From: Closterium sp. Naga37s-1
Lineage: Eukaryota; Streptophyta; Zygnematophyceae; Desmidiales; Closteriaceae
Assembly: GCA_947471745.1 (NCBI GenBank)
Contig: CANJKZ010000008.1
Location: 3,962,501-4,026,500, forward strand
Length of the DNA stretch: 64,000 nucleotides
Direction: 5' to 3'
The position numbers and the translations under genes are program-made. The number at the start of each line of letters is the position of its first letter. The first letter of the stretch is position 1. The notes beneath the pieces are model-generated. The model searched no databases, was not told the DNA's origin, and was given only the letters and a program-made list of their open reading frames with translations. Shown piece by piece: positions 1-11,877 of the stretch.

Positions 1-1660
1 CAAAACAGGAGTGAGGAGTGGCGTGAGGGTCGTGTGGTCGCGGAAGAAGCACTGAGACGCACCAGAGTCCAGCGTGAAGGACAGGGACGCCTCAGCGGGA
101 GGGTCACCTGTCCTAGTGGCTACACAAGCACCTAGAGCAGCAACACAAGCACCTAGACTAGAAAGGCACAAGTCTACACTAGCAGGAGGCAAGCAAGCTA
201 GTCTACGAACACACGAACACACAGATCCATCAGCACTATAGTCAACATCAGCATACAAAGCATGCTGACGAGCATCGTCCATGGACAGATCAAACACATC
301 AATCTTACGGGCTAACAGGCGAGCCCAGCGAGGCGTGGTCGCCGTAGGGCCCCAACGAGCACGGTAGAGGTCGTCGAGGCGGCGGAAGCACCGCGCGGCA
401 GAGTGGTCGTCACGACTGCAGAGACAGGGGCTGCCAGGTCCGGTGAGGCACCAGTGGGTGCAGGGGCCAGTGTCACGGCGAGGGGGGCGAGGGGCCCAGC
501 TGGAAGTGCTGCCGCTACGGCCGGTGCTCCCTGGTCCTCCCGGACCCCACTGCGGCGGGGGACCCCAGTGCTGCTGCGGACCCCACTGCAGTGGGGGCCC
601 CCACTGCTGGAACTGCTGCGGTCCCTGCTGCTGCTGCTGTCCCTGCTGTGACTGGTGCTGCTGTGGCTGCTGCTGCTGGGGGCCAACACCCCCGCCGGCC
701 GGGCCACCACCAGTGGGTGGGCCTGTCTGTCCTGCACCTCCGCCAAGGCCCCCTCCACCTGGTGCACCACCGCCGCCGCCGCCGCCGCCTACACCACCGC
801 CGCCGCCGCTCCCACCTCCACCTCCACCTCCGCCGCCGCCTCCACCGCCTCCACCTCCCCCCTTCCCGCCCTTCTTGCCACCCTTGCCCCGTTTCTGCCA
901 GTCTGCGGCGGAAACGGCAGCAGTGTCCTCAGAAACCGACACAGCAGCAGAAGCGCGGGTAGCAGTGAAAGTGGGAAGCTGAGGGGCGGCACACCCCGCA
1001 AAGAGACGGGGGGCTACTGCGTCAGTGGCGGAGGCAACGGTGAGGAGACTACTTTCGATTGTCCCGAGAGCGGTCTCAAGGAGATCGATGGTGAGCTCAG
1101 TGGGGTGCTTCTGGAGAAGCGAGTCGCGAGCAGTGGCAAGGCGGTCAGGGAGGCGGGTGACTAACCAGTGCACAGTGAGCCACATGGGGGGGGGGGGAGC
1201 AGCAAGAAGCTGGGCGTCGGTACAGGCCGCACGGAAACCGGCGTCAAGTGAGCGGAGGTGAGTCACTAGGTCGGACACAGTCGCAAACGAGCATAGGTCG
1301 GGAAACACGAACGGCATGAGGAGGCGACTGAGGGAGGCAGAGGAAGGGGTGGAATAGCGGGCAACAATAGCATCCCAAACCCCCTGTGCTGTCTCCACCT
1401 TGTCAAAGTGGGCGGCCTCAGTCGGGGGGAGAAGCTCCGATAGCGTGAGAGCGACGGCAGCGTCACGAGAGAGCCACACGTCCCGTGCCAGGACCCGATG
1501 CTCGTAGTCCGCCTGGGCCGTAGGAGTCGGCTCCGAGGCGGTCGGGAGGGCGGCGGGGGACGGGGGGGCCTTGAGGGCACCAGACGCGTGGGCCCACAGA
1601 GTGGCGCCGTCCTGACGCTGGCTGGTAAGGAAACGCGTGAACGCGACGGGCAGGAGGAGG
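1..1660 (-). CDS. copia gag-protease polyprotein, partial (E1)
   Basis: The reading frame is open on the minus strand from about 1660 to the window edge. The first part aligns by eye with the capsid-type gag of E6 (VAFTRFLTSQ near 1640; GVWDAIVARYSTP near 1370; FVFPDLCSF near 1310; LVTRLPDRLATARDS near 1150). A proline run coded by 12 C keeps frame near 1190. A Gly-rich stretch (about 770-890) and a Gln-rich stretch (about 590-690) follow. Next is a Cys/His cluster ending HSAARCF near 390, then the protease start at the edge. Gag would form the particle and bind RNA. The true start codon is unclear because the frame enters the repetitive leader; an intact ATG was not found. Frame and homology are seen; function is from the family. 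Confidence 0.7.
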
Positions 1661-1980
1661 GGAGGCGACGCGACGGGCAGGGGGAGAGGAGGCGACGCGA
1701 CGGGCAGGGGAAGGGGAGGGGGGGGCGACGCGACGGGCAGGGGGAGGGCGCGACAGTGGGAGGGGCCGGGCTAGGCGTGCGTTGAGGGCGCGGAGGGCGC
1801 GGAGGGCACTAACGTGCGGAGGGCGCGGAGGGCACGAACGTGCGGAGGGCGCGGAGGGCACGGAGGGCACGAACGTGCGGAGGGCGCGGAGGGCACGGAG
1901 GGCACGTAGGGCGCTAAGGCGCGGAGGGCGCTAAGACGCGGAGGGCGCGTGGGCGCGGAGGGCGCTAGGGCTAGGCTAGG
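1640..1980 (-). repeat. tandem repeats in the E1 leader
   Basis: Two adjoining arrays. At about 1650-1745 a unit built on GGGCGACGCGACGGGCAGGG repeats. At 1795-1975 a unit built on GCGGAGGGCGCGGAGGGCAC repeats and decays into GCTAGGCTAGG. They occupy the untranslated leader between the primer site and gag. GC-rich repetitive leaders are found in every copia element of this window. Confidence 0.7.
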
Positions 1981-2007
1981 GCTAGGCTAGGGCTAAGGAA
2001 CTCGAAC

Positions 2008-2021
2008 CTACTATGATACCA
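2008..2021 (-). other. primer binding site of E1
   Basis: Minus-strand TGGTATCATAGTAG directly abuts the LTR. It matches the usual copia primer site TGGTATCAGAGC, complementary to the 3' end of initiator Met tRNA, with one gap or mismatch region. Confidence 0.65.
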
Positions 2022-2149
2022 TCTCAAGAGTAGAATGCAACGGAATGGTGAGTTTAGGAAACAAGGCAATACAAATAGGCAACCCTAACTGTGTTATACT
2101 CTCTAAGGAGCAACTCACTACAGCCTATCACAAATATCAACATTTGACA
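2022..2149 (-). repeat. 5' LTR of E1 (128 bp)
   Basis: The outer end shows the shared terminus (plus strand CACTACAGCCTATC then TTTGACA) seen in the LTRs of E2 and E3. The inner end reads TCTCAAGAG next to the primer site, where TG would be expected, so the terminal dinucleotide has probably mutated. Length agrees with the 133-135 bp LTRs of the other elements. Confidence 0.6.
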
Positions 2150-2804
2150 GTGCTGCAGATGTTTTTACAACGAATCAGCATAAAAATCGCCTATTCTTTA
2201 CAATACATTAGCAATAACTTACATGTGACGAGATTTTGTCTTAGAAATCTCGTAATCACGCAACCATTTTCTTAGCGTAACTGGGAGATATTCTCGACGA
2301 ACGAGTGTATTCGGATGTCCCAGCTGTTGAAGTATGCGTTGCTCACGTCCTACCACTCCACTGCCATCTCGGAAGTGGGCATATCGAAAAGAAACTTCCA
2401 GGAAACTTCGCTCCGATAAGCTCGCAGAGTGCACCCCCGACACAAGTCTGAGGCTCAGCCTACACTAATAAAATTAGGCTGAAATTTCAGACAACTCATT
2501 AAAAAAAAAAAACTCTGAAAAATCAGACAAGGTACATAAAAAAAAATCTTTGACTCTAGACTAGGTACAAAAAAAAAAGTCTGAACGGACTCTGAATCAA
2601 ACTACAAAGTCTTATATCTAGGGCACTGATCTGTACCCTCTAGAATGCATCTCACTACAGCCTATAACTATGATAGTTGACAGTCTTCCATGTTGGAAAG
2701 AAATGCATTGGTGGTTGGGCAGGGATGTATTGCAGCTTGTTTGGTGGGTGGAAATCTCGTGGGCATGCATTGAAAACACATATTTTTTGTTTTGTTGCTG
2801 CTGG
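2150..2804. other. intergenic, no gene seen
   Basis: AT-richer DNA with several A runs (2501-2575). I see no coding region with homology. The only recognisable piece is the possible LTR remnant listed separately. Confidence 0.5.
2560..2680. repeat. possible solo LTR remnant
   Basis: The end (CTGTACCCTCTAGAATGCAT, then CACTACAGCCTAT and GTTGACA at 2680) resembles the outer end of the E1 LTR and, in CTGTACCC, that of the E6 LTR. The opposite end is not clear and no target duplication was recognised, so this may be a decayed solo LTR or a coincidence of a shared motif. Confidence 0.35.
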
Positions 2805-2828
2805 CTTAAAACCCGAAGCCTGAATTAC
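2805..2828 (+). repeat. FB1 terminal inverted repeat, left
   Basis: Starts CTTAAAACCCGAAGCCTGAA and ends TTAC. It matches the reverse complement of 21258-21281 at 23 of 24 positions, and differs from the FB2 repeats at only a few positions. Confidence 0.75.
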
Positions 2829-3299
2829 AAAAAACGTTGGGAGGTGTTAACACTTTCCCTCCCGAACCAGGGTGGTTACCAGGTGTTCACCTGCAAAACG
2901 TGATGAAGTCGCAGGCAGCACAGGGAAGTGTCGCTCGGTTCCTGCGCGTTGGTGTGCACACCAAACTGGAAACCTGTAATTCAGGTCGATAGAAACTGCT
3001 TAGTCCAATCAGCACCAGCGGCAGCCATAGCTTAGAACAGCTAGGCTCCAACCTCATTCCAACCCCAGGCCTCTTAGACCCGCCTTACTCGTTAGGACTA
3101 ATACTCTATTCCGTAAGTGCCAAAGATATATATTTCCCCGATTCTAGCTCACGTTTTTACTCGCCCACGTTGCACCTCCCCATTGCCCACCGCATCGATG
3201 TCACCCCTGTTCATAGCCGCGGCGTCCTCTCTGTCCGCGTTTCTAAGGTTTATCGACCTACTTCGTCGCATTCGCTTCTTCTCCCCGTCGTCCACACTC
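2829..3299. other. FB1 left subterminal region
   Basis: Non-repetitive DNA. It holds the palindrome TTGGTGTGCACACCAA (2949-2964) and a second copy of the inner part of the inverted repeat, GTAATTCAGGTC (2976-2987). CCCGAACCAGGGTGGTTACC (2863-2882) is echoed in reverse near 26546-26566 at the equivalent end of FB2. No gene seen. Confidence 0.5.
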
Positions 3300-4260
3300 G
3301 GTCCCCTTCCGTCCCACACACGCACTCCCCTCCATCGCTCACGCTTCCTCGTGAGAACGAGCACGCTCCCTCCCCTCCCGTCTCCTTCGCGCAACCCCCA
3401 TTGTCGCGCACGCTCGCTCTGTTCCGTCGCGGAGAGTGAGGTATTCCTTCCCGTCGCCCACGCGGGAGCGCCGAGACCGATCACGCACGCTCCCTTCCGT
3501 CACCCACGCGCACTTCGTTCCCGCCGCAGACGCGCACTCCCTTCCGTCGCCCACGCGCACTCCGTCAGTTATCTCGGCCCACGCGCACTCCCTTCCGTTG
3601 CCCACGCCCAAGACCTTCCCGTCGCCCACGCTCACTCCCTTCCCATCGCCTACGCGCAATCGTTCCGTCGCCCACTCTCAATCACTTCCGTCGTCTGCGC
3701 TCACTCCCTTCCCGTCGCCCACGCTCACTCCCTTTCCATCGCCTTCGCGCAATCCTTACATCGCACACGCTCACCCTCGCTCGTCACACACGGCCAATTC
3801 CCTCTCGTCGCACGCTGCCGCCCGCGCCGCGCTCTCCCTTTCAATCTCCTTCCGCCGTCCCCGCGCACTCCCTCCCGGCGCTGCACGACGACTCCCCTTC
3901 CGCCGCCCACGCTCACTCCCTCCCGCCGCAACGGTCCCCTCCGTCGCACATCCTCACTCCCCTCCGTCGCCCACGCCCACTCCCTCTCGTCGCCCACGCT
4001 CACTCCTCCCCGTCGTGCACGCTCTCTCCCCATCCGTCGCCCACGCTCACTGCCTGTACGTCGCACACTCTCAATCCCTTCCGTCGCCCACGCTCACCCC
4101 CCTCCCGTCGCCTTCGCTCACTCTCTCCCGTCGCGAAAGCGCGTGCCCCTTCCGCCGCCCACGCTCACTCCCCTGTCGTCACACACGCAACGACCCAACC
4201 TCCACCCTTTCTCCCTTCTCATCTCCACCCTTTCTCCCTTCTCATCTCCACCCTTTCTCC
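3300..4260. repeat. pyrimidine-strand minisatellite with GTCGCCC core (FB1 arm)
   Basis: Imperfect units of about 22-24 bp, of the form CCGTCGCCCACGCTCACTCC, occupy almost 1 kb. The complementary strand carries GGGCGACGG, the core shared with the arms at 20096-20800, 22090-22430 and 25560-26030. Several long open frames here are by-products of the repeat. Confidence 0.85.
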
Positions 4261-4328
4261 CCTCAGGCTAGAGTTAGTGTCAGCGCATGCAGCGTACGAC
4301 AAGGCAGCAGTTTATTTCCATGTGCAGC

Positions 4329-5130
4329 GCCATCCCTCACCTCCCCATCCCTCACCTCCCCATCCCTCACCTCCCCATTCCTCACCTCCCCATCCCTCAC
4401 CTCCCCATCCCTCACCTCCCCATCCCTCACCTCCCCATCCCTCACCTCCCCATCCCTCACCTCCCCAGACCTCACCTCCCCATCCCTCACCTCCCCATTC
4501 CTCACCTCCCCATCCCTCACCTCCCCATCCCTCACCTCCCCATCCCTCACCTCCCCATCCCTCACCTCCCCATCCTCTCCTCTCGCCATCCTATCATCTC
4601 CCCATCCTCTCCTCTCCCCATCCTCTCCTCTCCCCATCCTCTCCTCTCCCCATCCTCTCCTCTCCCCATCAGATCATCTCCCCATCCTCTCCTCTCCCCA
4701 TCCTCTCCTCTCCTCATCCGATCCTCTCCCCATCCTCTCCTCTCCCCATCCGATCCTCTCCCCATCCTCTCCTCTCCCCATCCTCTCCTCTCCCCATCCT
4801 CTCCTCTCCCCATCAGATCCTCTCCCCATCCTCTCCTCTCCCCATCAGATCCTCTCCCCATCCTCTCCTCTCCCCATCCTCTCCTCTCCCCATCCGATCC
4901 TCTCCCCATCCTCTCCTCTCCCCATCCGATCCTCTCCCCATCCTCTCATCTCCCCATCCTCTCCTCTCCCCATCCTCTCCTCTCCCCATCAGATCCTCTC
5001 CCCATCCTCTCCTCTCCCCATCCTCTCCTCTCCCCATCCTCTCCTCTCCCCATCCGATCCTCTCCCCATCCTCTCCTCTCCCCATCCGATCCTCTCCCCA
5101 TCCGATCCTCTCCCCCTCCCCTCCAGGTGT
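4329..5130. repeat. two 15-bp homopyrimidine minisatellites (FB1 arm)
   Basis: 4329-4575 is about 16 copies of CCATCCCTCACCTCC. 4576-5130 is about 35 copies of CCATCCTCTCCTCTC with CCATCCGATCCTCTC and CCATCAGATCCTCTC variants. Because the period is a multiple of three, all frames stay open and predict spurious proteins. Such tracts can adopt triplex (H-DNA) structures; that is inference. Confidence 0.9.
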
Positions 5131-5268
5131 TTCCGACACCGTCCTCGGCCTTGCGGCACCTCCGCACCGTCCTCTCCCCATACGATCCTCTCCCCATCCG
5201 ATCCTCTCCCCATACCCCATCTCCACATCCATCCATTCCCAATACCCCATCTCCACATCCATCCATTC
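5131..5268. other. end of the FB1 arm up to the E2 insertion
   Basis: A short non-repetitive insert (GGTGTTTCCGACACCGTCCT) is followed by decayed CCCATCTCCACATCCATCC units. The last five bases, CATTC (5264-5268), are the E2 target site and recur at 19184-19188. Confidence 0.7.
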
Positions 5269-5402
5269 TGTCAAAGCATATGCATTTTATCTATGTGTAG
5301 GCTGTAGTGGGGTAGCCAATATGGGGTACAGCCCCTTTTAGGGTTTCATACTTGTACCCAACTCTTTCATAGTTCAATCATTCCTGCTGCTAGATTCTGA
5401 CA
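5269..5402 (+). repeat. 5' LTR of E2 (134 bp)
   Basis: Begins TGTCAAAGCATATGC and ends GATTCTGACA. It differs from the 3' LTR at two positions (ATTTTATC versus ATGTTATC; CTAGATTC versus CTATATTC). It contains the block GTAGGCTGTAGTGGGGTAGC also present in the E3 LTR. Confidence 0.95.
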
Positions 5403-5416
5403 TGGTTTCAGAGCAC
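5403..5416 (+). other. primer binding site of E2
   Basis: TGGTTTCAGAGCAC starts immediately after the LTR and matches the copia initiator Met tRNA site TGGTATCAGAGC with one mismatch. Confidence 0.85.
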
Positions 5417-6233
5417 TAGGTCCGTAGGACCGTTTTTTTTTCGGGCCCACCTACCGTTGCGGTTACCGCGTTACCCCACGTGTTGGCCTGCCTGCCTGCC
5501 TTGCCTTGTGACGTGCTGCGCTGCGCGCGCCGTCCTGCAGCCCTCGTGCTGCCTACTGCTGCCCTAGGCCAGAGCGCCGCCCCTGCAGGCCCGTAAGGCC
5601 CACGCGCCGCACCTGCAGACACGTCACGCCAGCGAGCCGCCCCTGCAGGCCCGTCAGGCCAGGGCGCCGCCCCGCCAGGTCGCTGCCCCGCGCGTCGCGC
5701 CCACAGCCCGCGCGTCCCGCTGCAGCCCCGCACGTCGCGCCCACAGCCCGCGCGTCGCGCTGCAGCCCCGCGCGTCGCGTCCGCTGCCCGCGCTTCGCGC
5801 TGCAGCCCCGCGCGTCGCGTTCGCTGCCCGCGCGTCGCGCTGCAGCCCCGCGCGCCGCGGCTGCCGTCCTCGCGCAGCCCGCAGTGGCTTCGCGCGCCGC
5901 GCCCGCGGCTCGCGTAGCGCGCTGCAGCCTCGCGCGCCGCGGCTGCCCCTGGACGCCGCCGTCACTCCTGCAGCAGCAGCCGCGGAGCGCCCTGCCACAG
6001 TAGCGGCCCCGCCCTACAGCAGCTGCCGCGGAGCCTCCTGCCGCCGTCGAGGCCCTGCCCTGCAGCAGCTGCCGCGGAGCCTTCTGCCGCCGTCACATCC
6101 CCGCCCTGCAGCAGCTGTCGCGGACATGCCCTACCTCCTGCCCTACCGACGCGGTCCTGCTCTGCCGCAGCTGTCGCGGCCACGCCGTCGCCGCCGTCGT
6201 GCGCCTGCCCTTCTCGCCACTGGTGAGCACCTA

Positions 6234-6281
<48 letters not shown>

Positions 6282-6342
6282 CCACGCCTGCGTGCCTGCC
6301 TGCCTGCCGCGCCTGCCCTGCCCGCGCTACCACTACTGCTAG

Positions 6343-6378
<36 letters not shown>

Positions 6379-6402
6379 ACTACTGCTACTGGCGGTGGCC
6401 AG
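5417..6402 (+). repeat. GC-rich repetitive leader of E2
   Basis: About 1 kb without a credible gene. 5690-5960 is a tandem array built on GCCCGCGCGTCGCGCTGCAG. 6000-6130 repeats CAGCAGCTGCCGCGGAGCC. A (CCTG)n tract lies at about 6233-6285 and a (CTG)n tract at about 6340-6378. In the gag-bearing elements gag occupies the equivalent position after a leader of about 0.6 kb. Confidence 0.75.
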
Positions 6403-9400
6403 ATGCAGCTCCAGCGACGTTCACGCGAGTCTCTCACGCCCCAGCAGCTTAGTGAGTGGTACGCTATTTGGGGTTGTGGCGGTCGCCGTCGTAGCTGTCG
6501 CCCTGGAGCTGGTCAGTTGGGAGCGTCTGGCAGTGGCAAGCTGCAGCTGCAGCGGCGTCCACGCGAGACACTTACGTCCCAGCAGCTTCACGAGTGGTAC
6601 GCTCAGAGTAGAGGGTCTTTGAGTACCGTTCGCTGCCCGTACGTCATTCGCACAGGTGATCGGACCGGTCAGGCTTGCGGGACACTTGGTCACACACAGT
6701 CCCGCTGCTTCGCCCGTCTGAGCGACGCCTGGCGTACCGAGTTTGGCGACGAGGCTGAGCTCCCCTCCTGGCTGGAGCTGCTTGGACAGAGGGTAGATAT
6801 CTTTGCTCTTGACTATGATGCTATTCTCACTGTCATGTATGCATTGCCTACTAGTGCTGACCGTGCCTGTTCCCTGTGCGTACCGCCTGACCCAGGTATA
6901 GAGCCTGCTGCTCTAGGTGCTAGTGCATCTCCTGCTCTAGGTACTGGTGAGGCTACTGCTCCAGGTGCTGGTGAGTCTGCTCTCTCTGGTACTGCGCCTG
7001 CTGAGGCCTTGTACACCTTCACACTTGACTCAGGTGCTTCCCGCTCCTTCTTTCGCGACAGCACCACCCTCACGCCGCTCCGTCGGCCGGTTGCAGTCTC
7101 CCTGGCGGACCCCTCTGGGGGTCCAGTCCTTGCGCACTCCTCCACGGTCCTGCCGTATCCGGCGGTCCCGTCTGGCTCCCTGTCAGGTCTTCACCTCCCC
7201 TCGTTCTCTACGAACTTGGTGAGTGGAGCTGACGTACAGGATGTGTGGGTTGACCAGTTCACCCCTGGAGGTCAGCGTGTGACCCACTGTACGTGCTCCC
7301 GGACTGGTCGGCACCTGGCCACGTTCACCCGAGCGCCTGGCTCGAGTCTGTACACACTGACTACTGTGTCCCCTCAGGTAGCCGCGTCTGCGTCTGCGTT
7401 TGCGTCAAGTCAGCTAGCGGCCCCCTGCTTGTGTCGCGCTTTGTCGCACCAGACCCTCCTTTGGCACCACCGCCTTGGTCACCCCTCGGTGCAGCGCCTT
7501 CGTAGCATGCACCGCCGTTTCCTTGTCTCTGGACTTCCAGAGACTCTGCCTCCTCTACCACCCTCGCCTGCTCCTCCCTGTCTTCCCTGTGTCGAGGGGC
7601 GGCAGCGCACCGCTCCTCACTCCTCCTCGTTCCCTCCCACAGAGGCTCCCCTGCAGACTCTCCACCTGGACGTGTGGGGCCCAGCCCGCGTCCGTGGACA
7701 GGGCCACGAGCGGTACTTCCTGCTGGTCATCGACGACTACACGCGTTACACCACGGTCTTCCCCTTGCGCAGCAAGGGGGAGTTCCCTGATGTTTTGATC
7801 CCCTGGATCCGCGCTATTCGTCTCCAGCTCCGTGAGCGGTTCCAGTCGGACTTTCCTGTCCTGCGTCTGCACTCTGACAGAGGTGGTGAGTTCTCCTCAG
7901 ACCTCTTGGCAGCCTACTGTGCGGAGCACGGCATCCGCCAGACGTTCACGCTTCTGGCCTCTCCGCAGCAGAATGGGGTTGCTGAGCGCCGCAGTGGCTT
8001 AGTCATGGAGGTCGCTCGTACCTCCATGATCCATGCGGCTGCCCCCCATTTTCTGTGGCCGTTTGCGGTCCGGTACGCCGCGCATCAGCTCAACCTCTGG
8101 CCCCGTGTCTCCTTGCCGGAGACCTCGCCCACACTGCTGTGGACGGGGAAGGTTGGCGATGCGTCGCGTTTCCGGGTCTGGGGTGCTCGTGCCTTTGTCC
8201 GCGATACCACCGCGGACAAGCTCTCCGCCCGCGCTGTTCCCTGTGTCTTCCTTGGCTTTGTCCCTGACGCGCCTGGTTGGCAGTTTTACCACCCCACCTC
8301 GCGCCGTGTCTTCCCCTCTCAGGACGTCACGTTCGACGAGTCGGTTCCCTTTTACCGTCTCTTCCCCTACCGCACTGCCCCTCCCCCCCCCCCCGCCGCT
8401 CTTCCTCGCTCCAGGTGCTCCCCAGGTAGACCCCCTCCCCGCTCCCGGTCCTGCTCCTTCAGGTGTGTCTCAGGTAGACCCTCCTCCCTTGACTGCGCCG
8501 GTTGAGGTCACTGGTGACTCGGGTCCTGCTGAGGGTGGTCCTGCTTGGGGTGCTGCTACTGGGGGTGCTGAGCCTGGGGGTGCGGAGCCTGGGGGTGCTG
8601 AGCTTGGGGGTGCTGAGCCTGGGGGTGCGGAGCCTGGGGGTGCGGAGACTGGAGGTGCTGAGCCTGGGTGTGAGGAGTCTGGGGGTGCTGAGCCTGGGGG
8701 CGCTGAGGCGTCTGGTGAGCAGTCTCCCTGGAGCGGCCGTCTCCGTAGTCGCTCCGCTGGTGCCTCGCCGCTGCACTCTCGTCGTCGACTCCCTCTCTCC
8801 CCACAGCAGCTGCTTGAGTGGTACGCTGGCCGTCAGGGTCGCGCTGCTGGAGCTAGGGGCTCTGCTGCGGGAGGCACTGGAGCTGGTGACTCTGCCACTG
8901 GAGTTGTTTCTACTGGAGGTTCAGGAGCTGCTGAGGGTGCTGGAGCTGGAGGTTCTGGAGCTGCTGGAGGTGCTGGCGCTGGTGGCGCTGGAGGTTCTGG
9001 AGCTACTGAGGGTGCTGGAGCTGGAGGTTCTAGAGCTGCTGGAGGTGCTGGCGCTGGTGGCGCTGGAGCTGGAGGTTCTGGAGATGCTGAGGGTGCCGAC
9101 GCTGGAGGTTTTGGAGCTGCTGGAGGTACTGGCGCTGGTGGCGCTGGAGCTGGAGGTTCTGGAGCTGCTGAGGGTGCTGGCGCTGGAGGTTCTGGAGCTG
9201 CTGCGGGTGCTGGCGCTGAGGGTTCTGAGTCTGCTGTTGCGCGGTTTCCTTGCAGTAGCCGCCTTCGTCCGCGTGTGCCTCTCACCTCGCAGCAGCTGCA
9301 CGACTGGTACGGTCGCCGTCAGGGTCGCGCTTCTGGAGCTCGGGGCTCTGCCGCTGGAGGTACTTCTGCTGACGTCACTGGAGCTGGGAGTGGTGCTGGT

Positions 9401-11873
9401 CCCGGAGGTGCTCGTACTGGAGGTACTGGAGCTGCTGGGGCTGGAGGTGCTGAGCCTGAGGGTGCTGCTGCTGGAGGCACTAAGGCTGGAGACCCTGGGA
9501 CTGGAGGTGCCAGTTCTGGGGGTGCTGCTGTTGGTGGAGCTGGTCCTGGAGGAGCTGGCGCTGAGGGTTCTGGAGCTGCTGGAGGTGCTGGAGCTGCTGG
9601 GGGTACTGGAGCTGCTGGTGCTGGTGTCACTGCACAGCCGCGCCTGTTCTTCGCTCCACCGTCCCCGTCGTCTCAGCCACCGCCTGACTCTGTGCTTCGC
9701 CAGGTTCTTAGTCTCCCTTCGTCTACTGGTCTTCCGTTACAGCCTGGCTCACCGCTGCCTGCTCCTTCTCCTTACACTGAGCAGCTAGGGGGTCTTACTG
9801 AGCGTCGTGAGCCTGCGTCGCGTCCTGTCTCGCCTGTCTGTTCTGGTCGTTCCGGTCGTCGTGTTCCTCGTCCGCGTCTACCGGCTGTCCCCGACACCCA
9901 CCTCGTAGTCCGTCGTCCTTCCTCTCCTCCGCAGCGTGTTCCTCTGTCGTCCCCTCCTGCGTCTTCTCTGCCTGTCGTTGCGGACCCCGAGTCTGACCGG
10001 TTTCGTGCTGAGCACCCTACTGTCACGCGTCTGCTAGCCACTGTTGTCACTGACCCGTCGTTTGAGTCTGCTGCTACGTCTGCCTTAGTTGCTGAGCTTG
10101 TTGACTTTGCTGTTGCCTGTCGTCTAGACTACGCCGCTAGTCTTGTTGCTGAGTCTGGGTCTGTCTGTCCTCCGTCCGTCGGGGGTGAGTGTGCTCTTGG
10201 CACGGACGTCCTTGAGGACAGGCAAGAGGACCTTGAGTGTCTTGCAGCCGCTGCGCCTCATCTCGTGTCCATGCTTCTTGCCCCTGAGGGAGACCCGGAT
10301 GCTCCAGACATCCCGACCCCGCGCTCTTTCGCTGAGGCGATCGCGGGTGAGTACTCCTCTCAGTGGCAGACAGCCATGGGCGCAAAGATGGCATCCTGGA
10401 AGTCCACAGGCACCTACGTCGACGAGGTTCCCCCACCTGGGGCGAACATCGTCAGTGGCATGTGGATTTTCAGGGTGAAGTGGCCGCCGGGTTCTCCGCC
10501 TGCCTTCAAGGCGCGTTACGTTGCACGAGGTTTCAGTCAGCGAGAGGGAGGAGACTTCTTCCAGACCTTCTCCCCCACCCCGAATATAACCACTCTTCGG
10601 GTGCTGCTGCACGTTGCCGCTCAGCGTGACTATGAGCTTCACTCTCTTGACTTCAGCACAGCCTTCTTACAGGGCAGCTTGCACGAGGAGATCTGGCTGC
10701 GCCGCCCACCTGGCTTCACTGGGTCGTTCCCTCCTGGTACCCAGTGGAGCCTCAGGCGGCCGGTCTACGGTCTCCGCCAGGTGCCACGTGAGTGGCACGA
10801 CACACTGAGGACGACAGTTGCGGCTCTTGGGTTTGCTCCATCGACTGCTGACCCGTCGCTGTTTCTGCGCACCGACACTTCGCTGCCGCCGTTCTACATC
10901 CTCGTGTACGTCGACGACTTGGTCTTTGCCACTGCTGACACTGAGGCTCTCGCCCTGGTGAAGTCGGAGCTGCAGAAGAGACACACGTGCACAGACCTGG
11001 GTGAGCTGACAAGCTATCTTGGCTTGCGGATCACCCGGGACAGAGCACGCCGCACCATCACACTGACTCAGTCACACATGGTGCAGCAGGTCCTTCAGCG
11101 CTTCGGCTTCACGCACAGGCCACTCCTCTGGCTACAGGTCACTCGCTCTCAGCTCCACCTTCGGACGAGTCCGTAGAGCCGAGTGGTCCTTACCCAGAGC
11201 TAGTGGGCTGCCTCATGTACCTGATGACCTGCACTCGTCCTGACCTTGCGTACCCTCTTGGCCTTCTGGCTCGCTACGTGGCTCCAGGTTGGGACCGAAA
11301 GGTGCACATGGATGCTGCTAAGAGGGTACTACGCTACTTGTGCAGTACATCGGGCATGGGGCTCGTGCTTGGAGGACGGAGCGACGTTGTCCTCACTGGG
11401 CACTCAGACGCTTCTTGGGTTGACGACCAGGCTACGCAGCGGTCGTCACAGGGTTACACCTTCAGCCTTGGCTCTGGTTCGGTTTCTTGGCGTTCTACAC
11501 GCTCGTCTTCAGTTCTCAGCTCCAGTTGTGAGGCTGAGATCTACGCCACAGCCATGGCTGCACAGGAGTTACGCTTGCTCACCTACCTGCTGACCGACTT
11601 GGAGAGCGGCCTCGTTCTCCTCCAGTGCTGTACGTCGACAACAAGGCCGCTATTGCCTTGTGTGAGGAGCACAGACTGGAGCACAGAACGAAGCACATCG
11701 CTCTGCGTTACTTCCTGGCTCAAGAGTTGCAGCAGCGTGGTCAGCTTCGTCTTGCTCACGTGGCCACTCGGGCCAACACTGCTGATATATTCACCAAGGC
11801 GCTTCCGTCTGGTGATCATCAGCGTTTCTGCACTCTGTTAGGCCTTGTGCCCACGTTTCCTCACTTGTTGTAG
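6403..11873 (+). pseudogene. copia polyprotein of E2: NC-like, protease, integrase, RT, RNase H
   Basis: The frame starts MQLQRR at 6403 with two QQLxEWY motifs, then a Cys/His cluster CPYVIRTG..GHTQSRCF (6631-6715). Protease motif DSGASRSFF lies near 7028. Integrase has the zinc motif WHHRLGHP..CLPC (7460-7590), D in LDVWG (about 7667), D in SDRGGEF (about 7876) and E in GVAER (about 7985). A Gly/Ala-rich linker with repeats runs 8520-9620. Reverse transcriptase has YVDDLVFA near 10907; RNase H has GHSDASWVDD near 11400. At least three frameshifts disable it: a C run at about 8382-8397, a deletion of about 10 bp near 11113 and one near 11604. It would have made cDNA and integrated it. The homology is clear; the present protein is not functional. 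Confidence 0.9.
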
Positions 11874-11877
11874 ACTT

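Larger units (their letters stand above)
1..2149 (-). mobile_element. Ty1/copia element E1, 5' part, cut by window edge
   Basis: Reading the minus strand from 2149 leftward gives a short LTR, a Met-tRNA-type primer site, a GC-rich leader, a capsid-type gag, a Cys/His cluster and the start of an aspartic protease (SQCFFRD at about 30-60, equivalent to DSGASRCFFRD in the other elements). Integrase and reverse transcriptase must lie to the left of the window. The LTR and gag are diverged from those of E6 and E7, so this is a separate subfamily. No target duplication can be tested because the other end is missing. Confidence 0.85.

Noticed and set aside
3436-5307. Plus-strand open frames of up to 623 codons
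   Set aside because: Created by 15- and 22-bp repeats without stops; all three frames are open, there is no domain and no codon preference.
8502-9788. 428-codon plus-strand frame rich in Leu, Val and Glu
   Set aside because: Shifted-frame reading of the Gly/Ala-rich linker in the E2 polyprotein.
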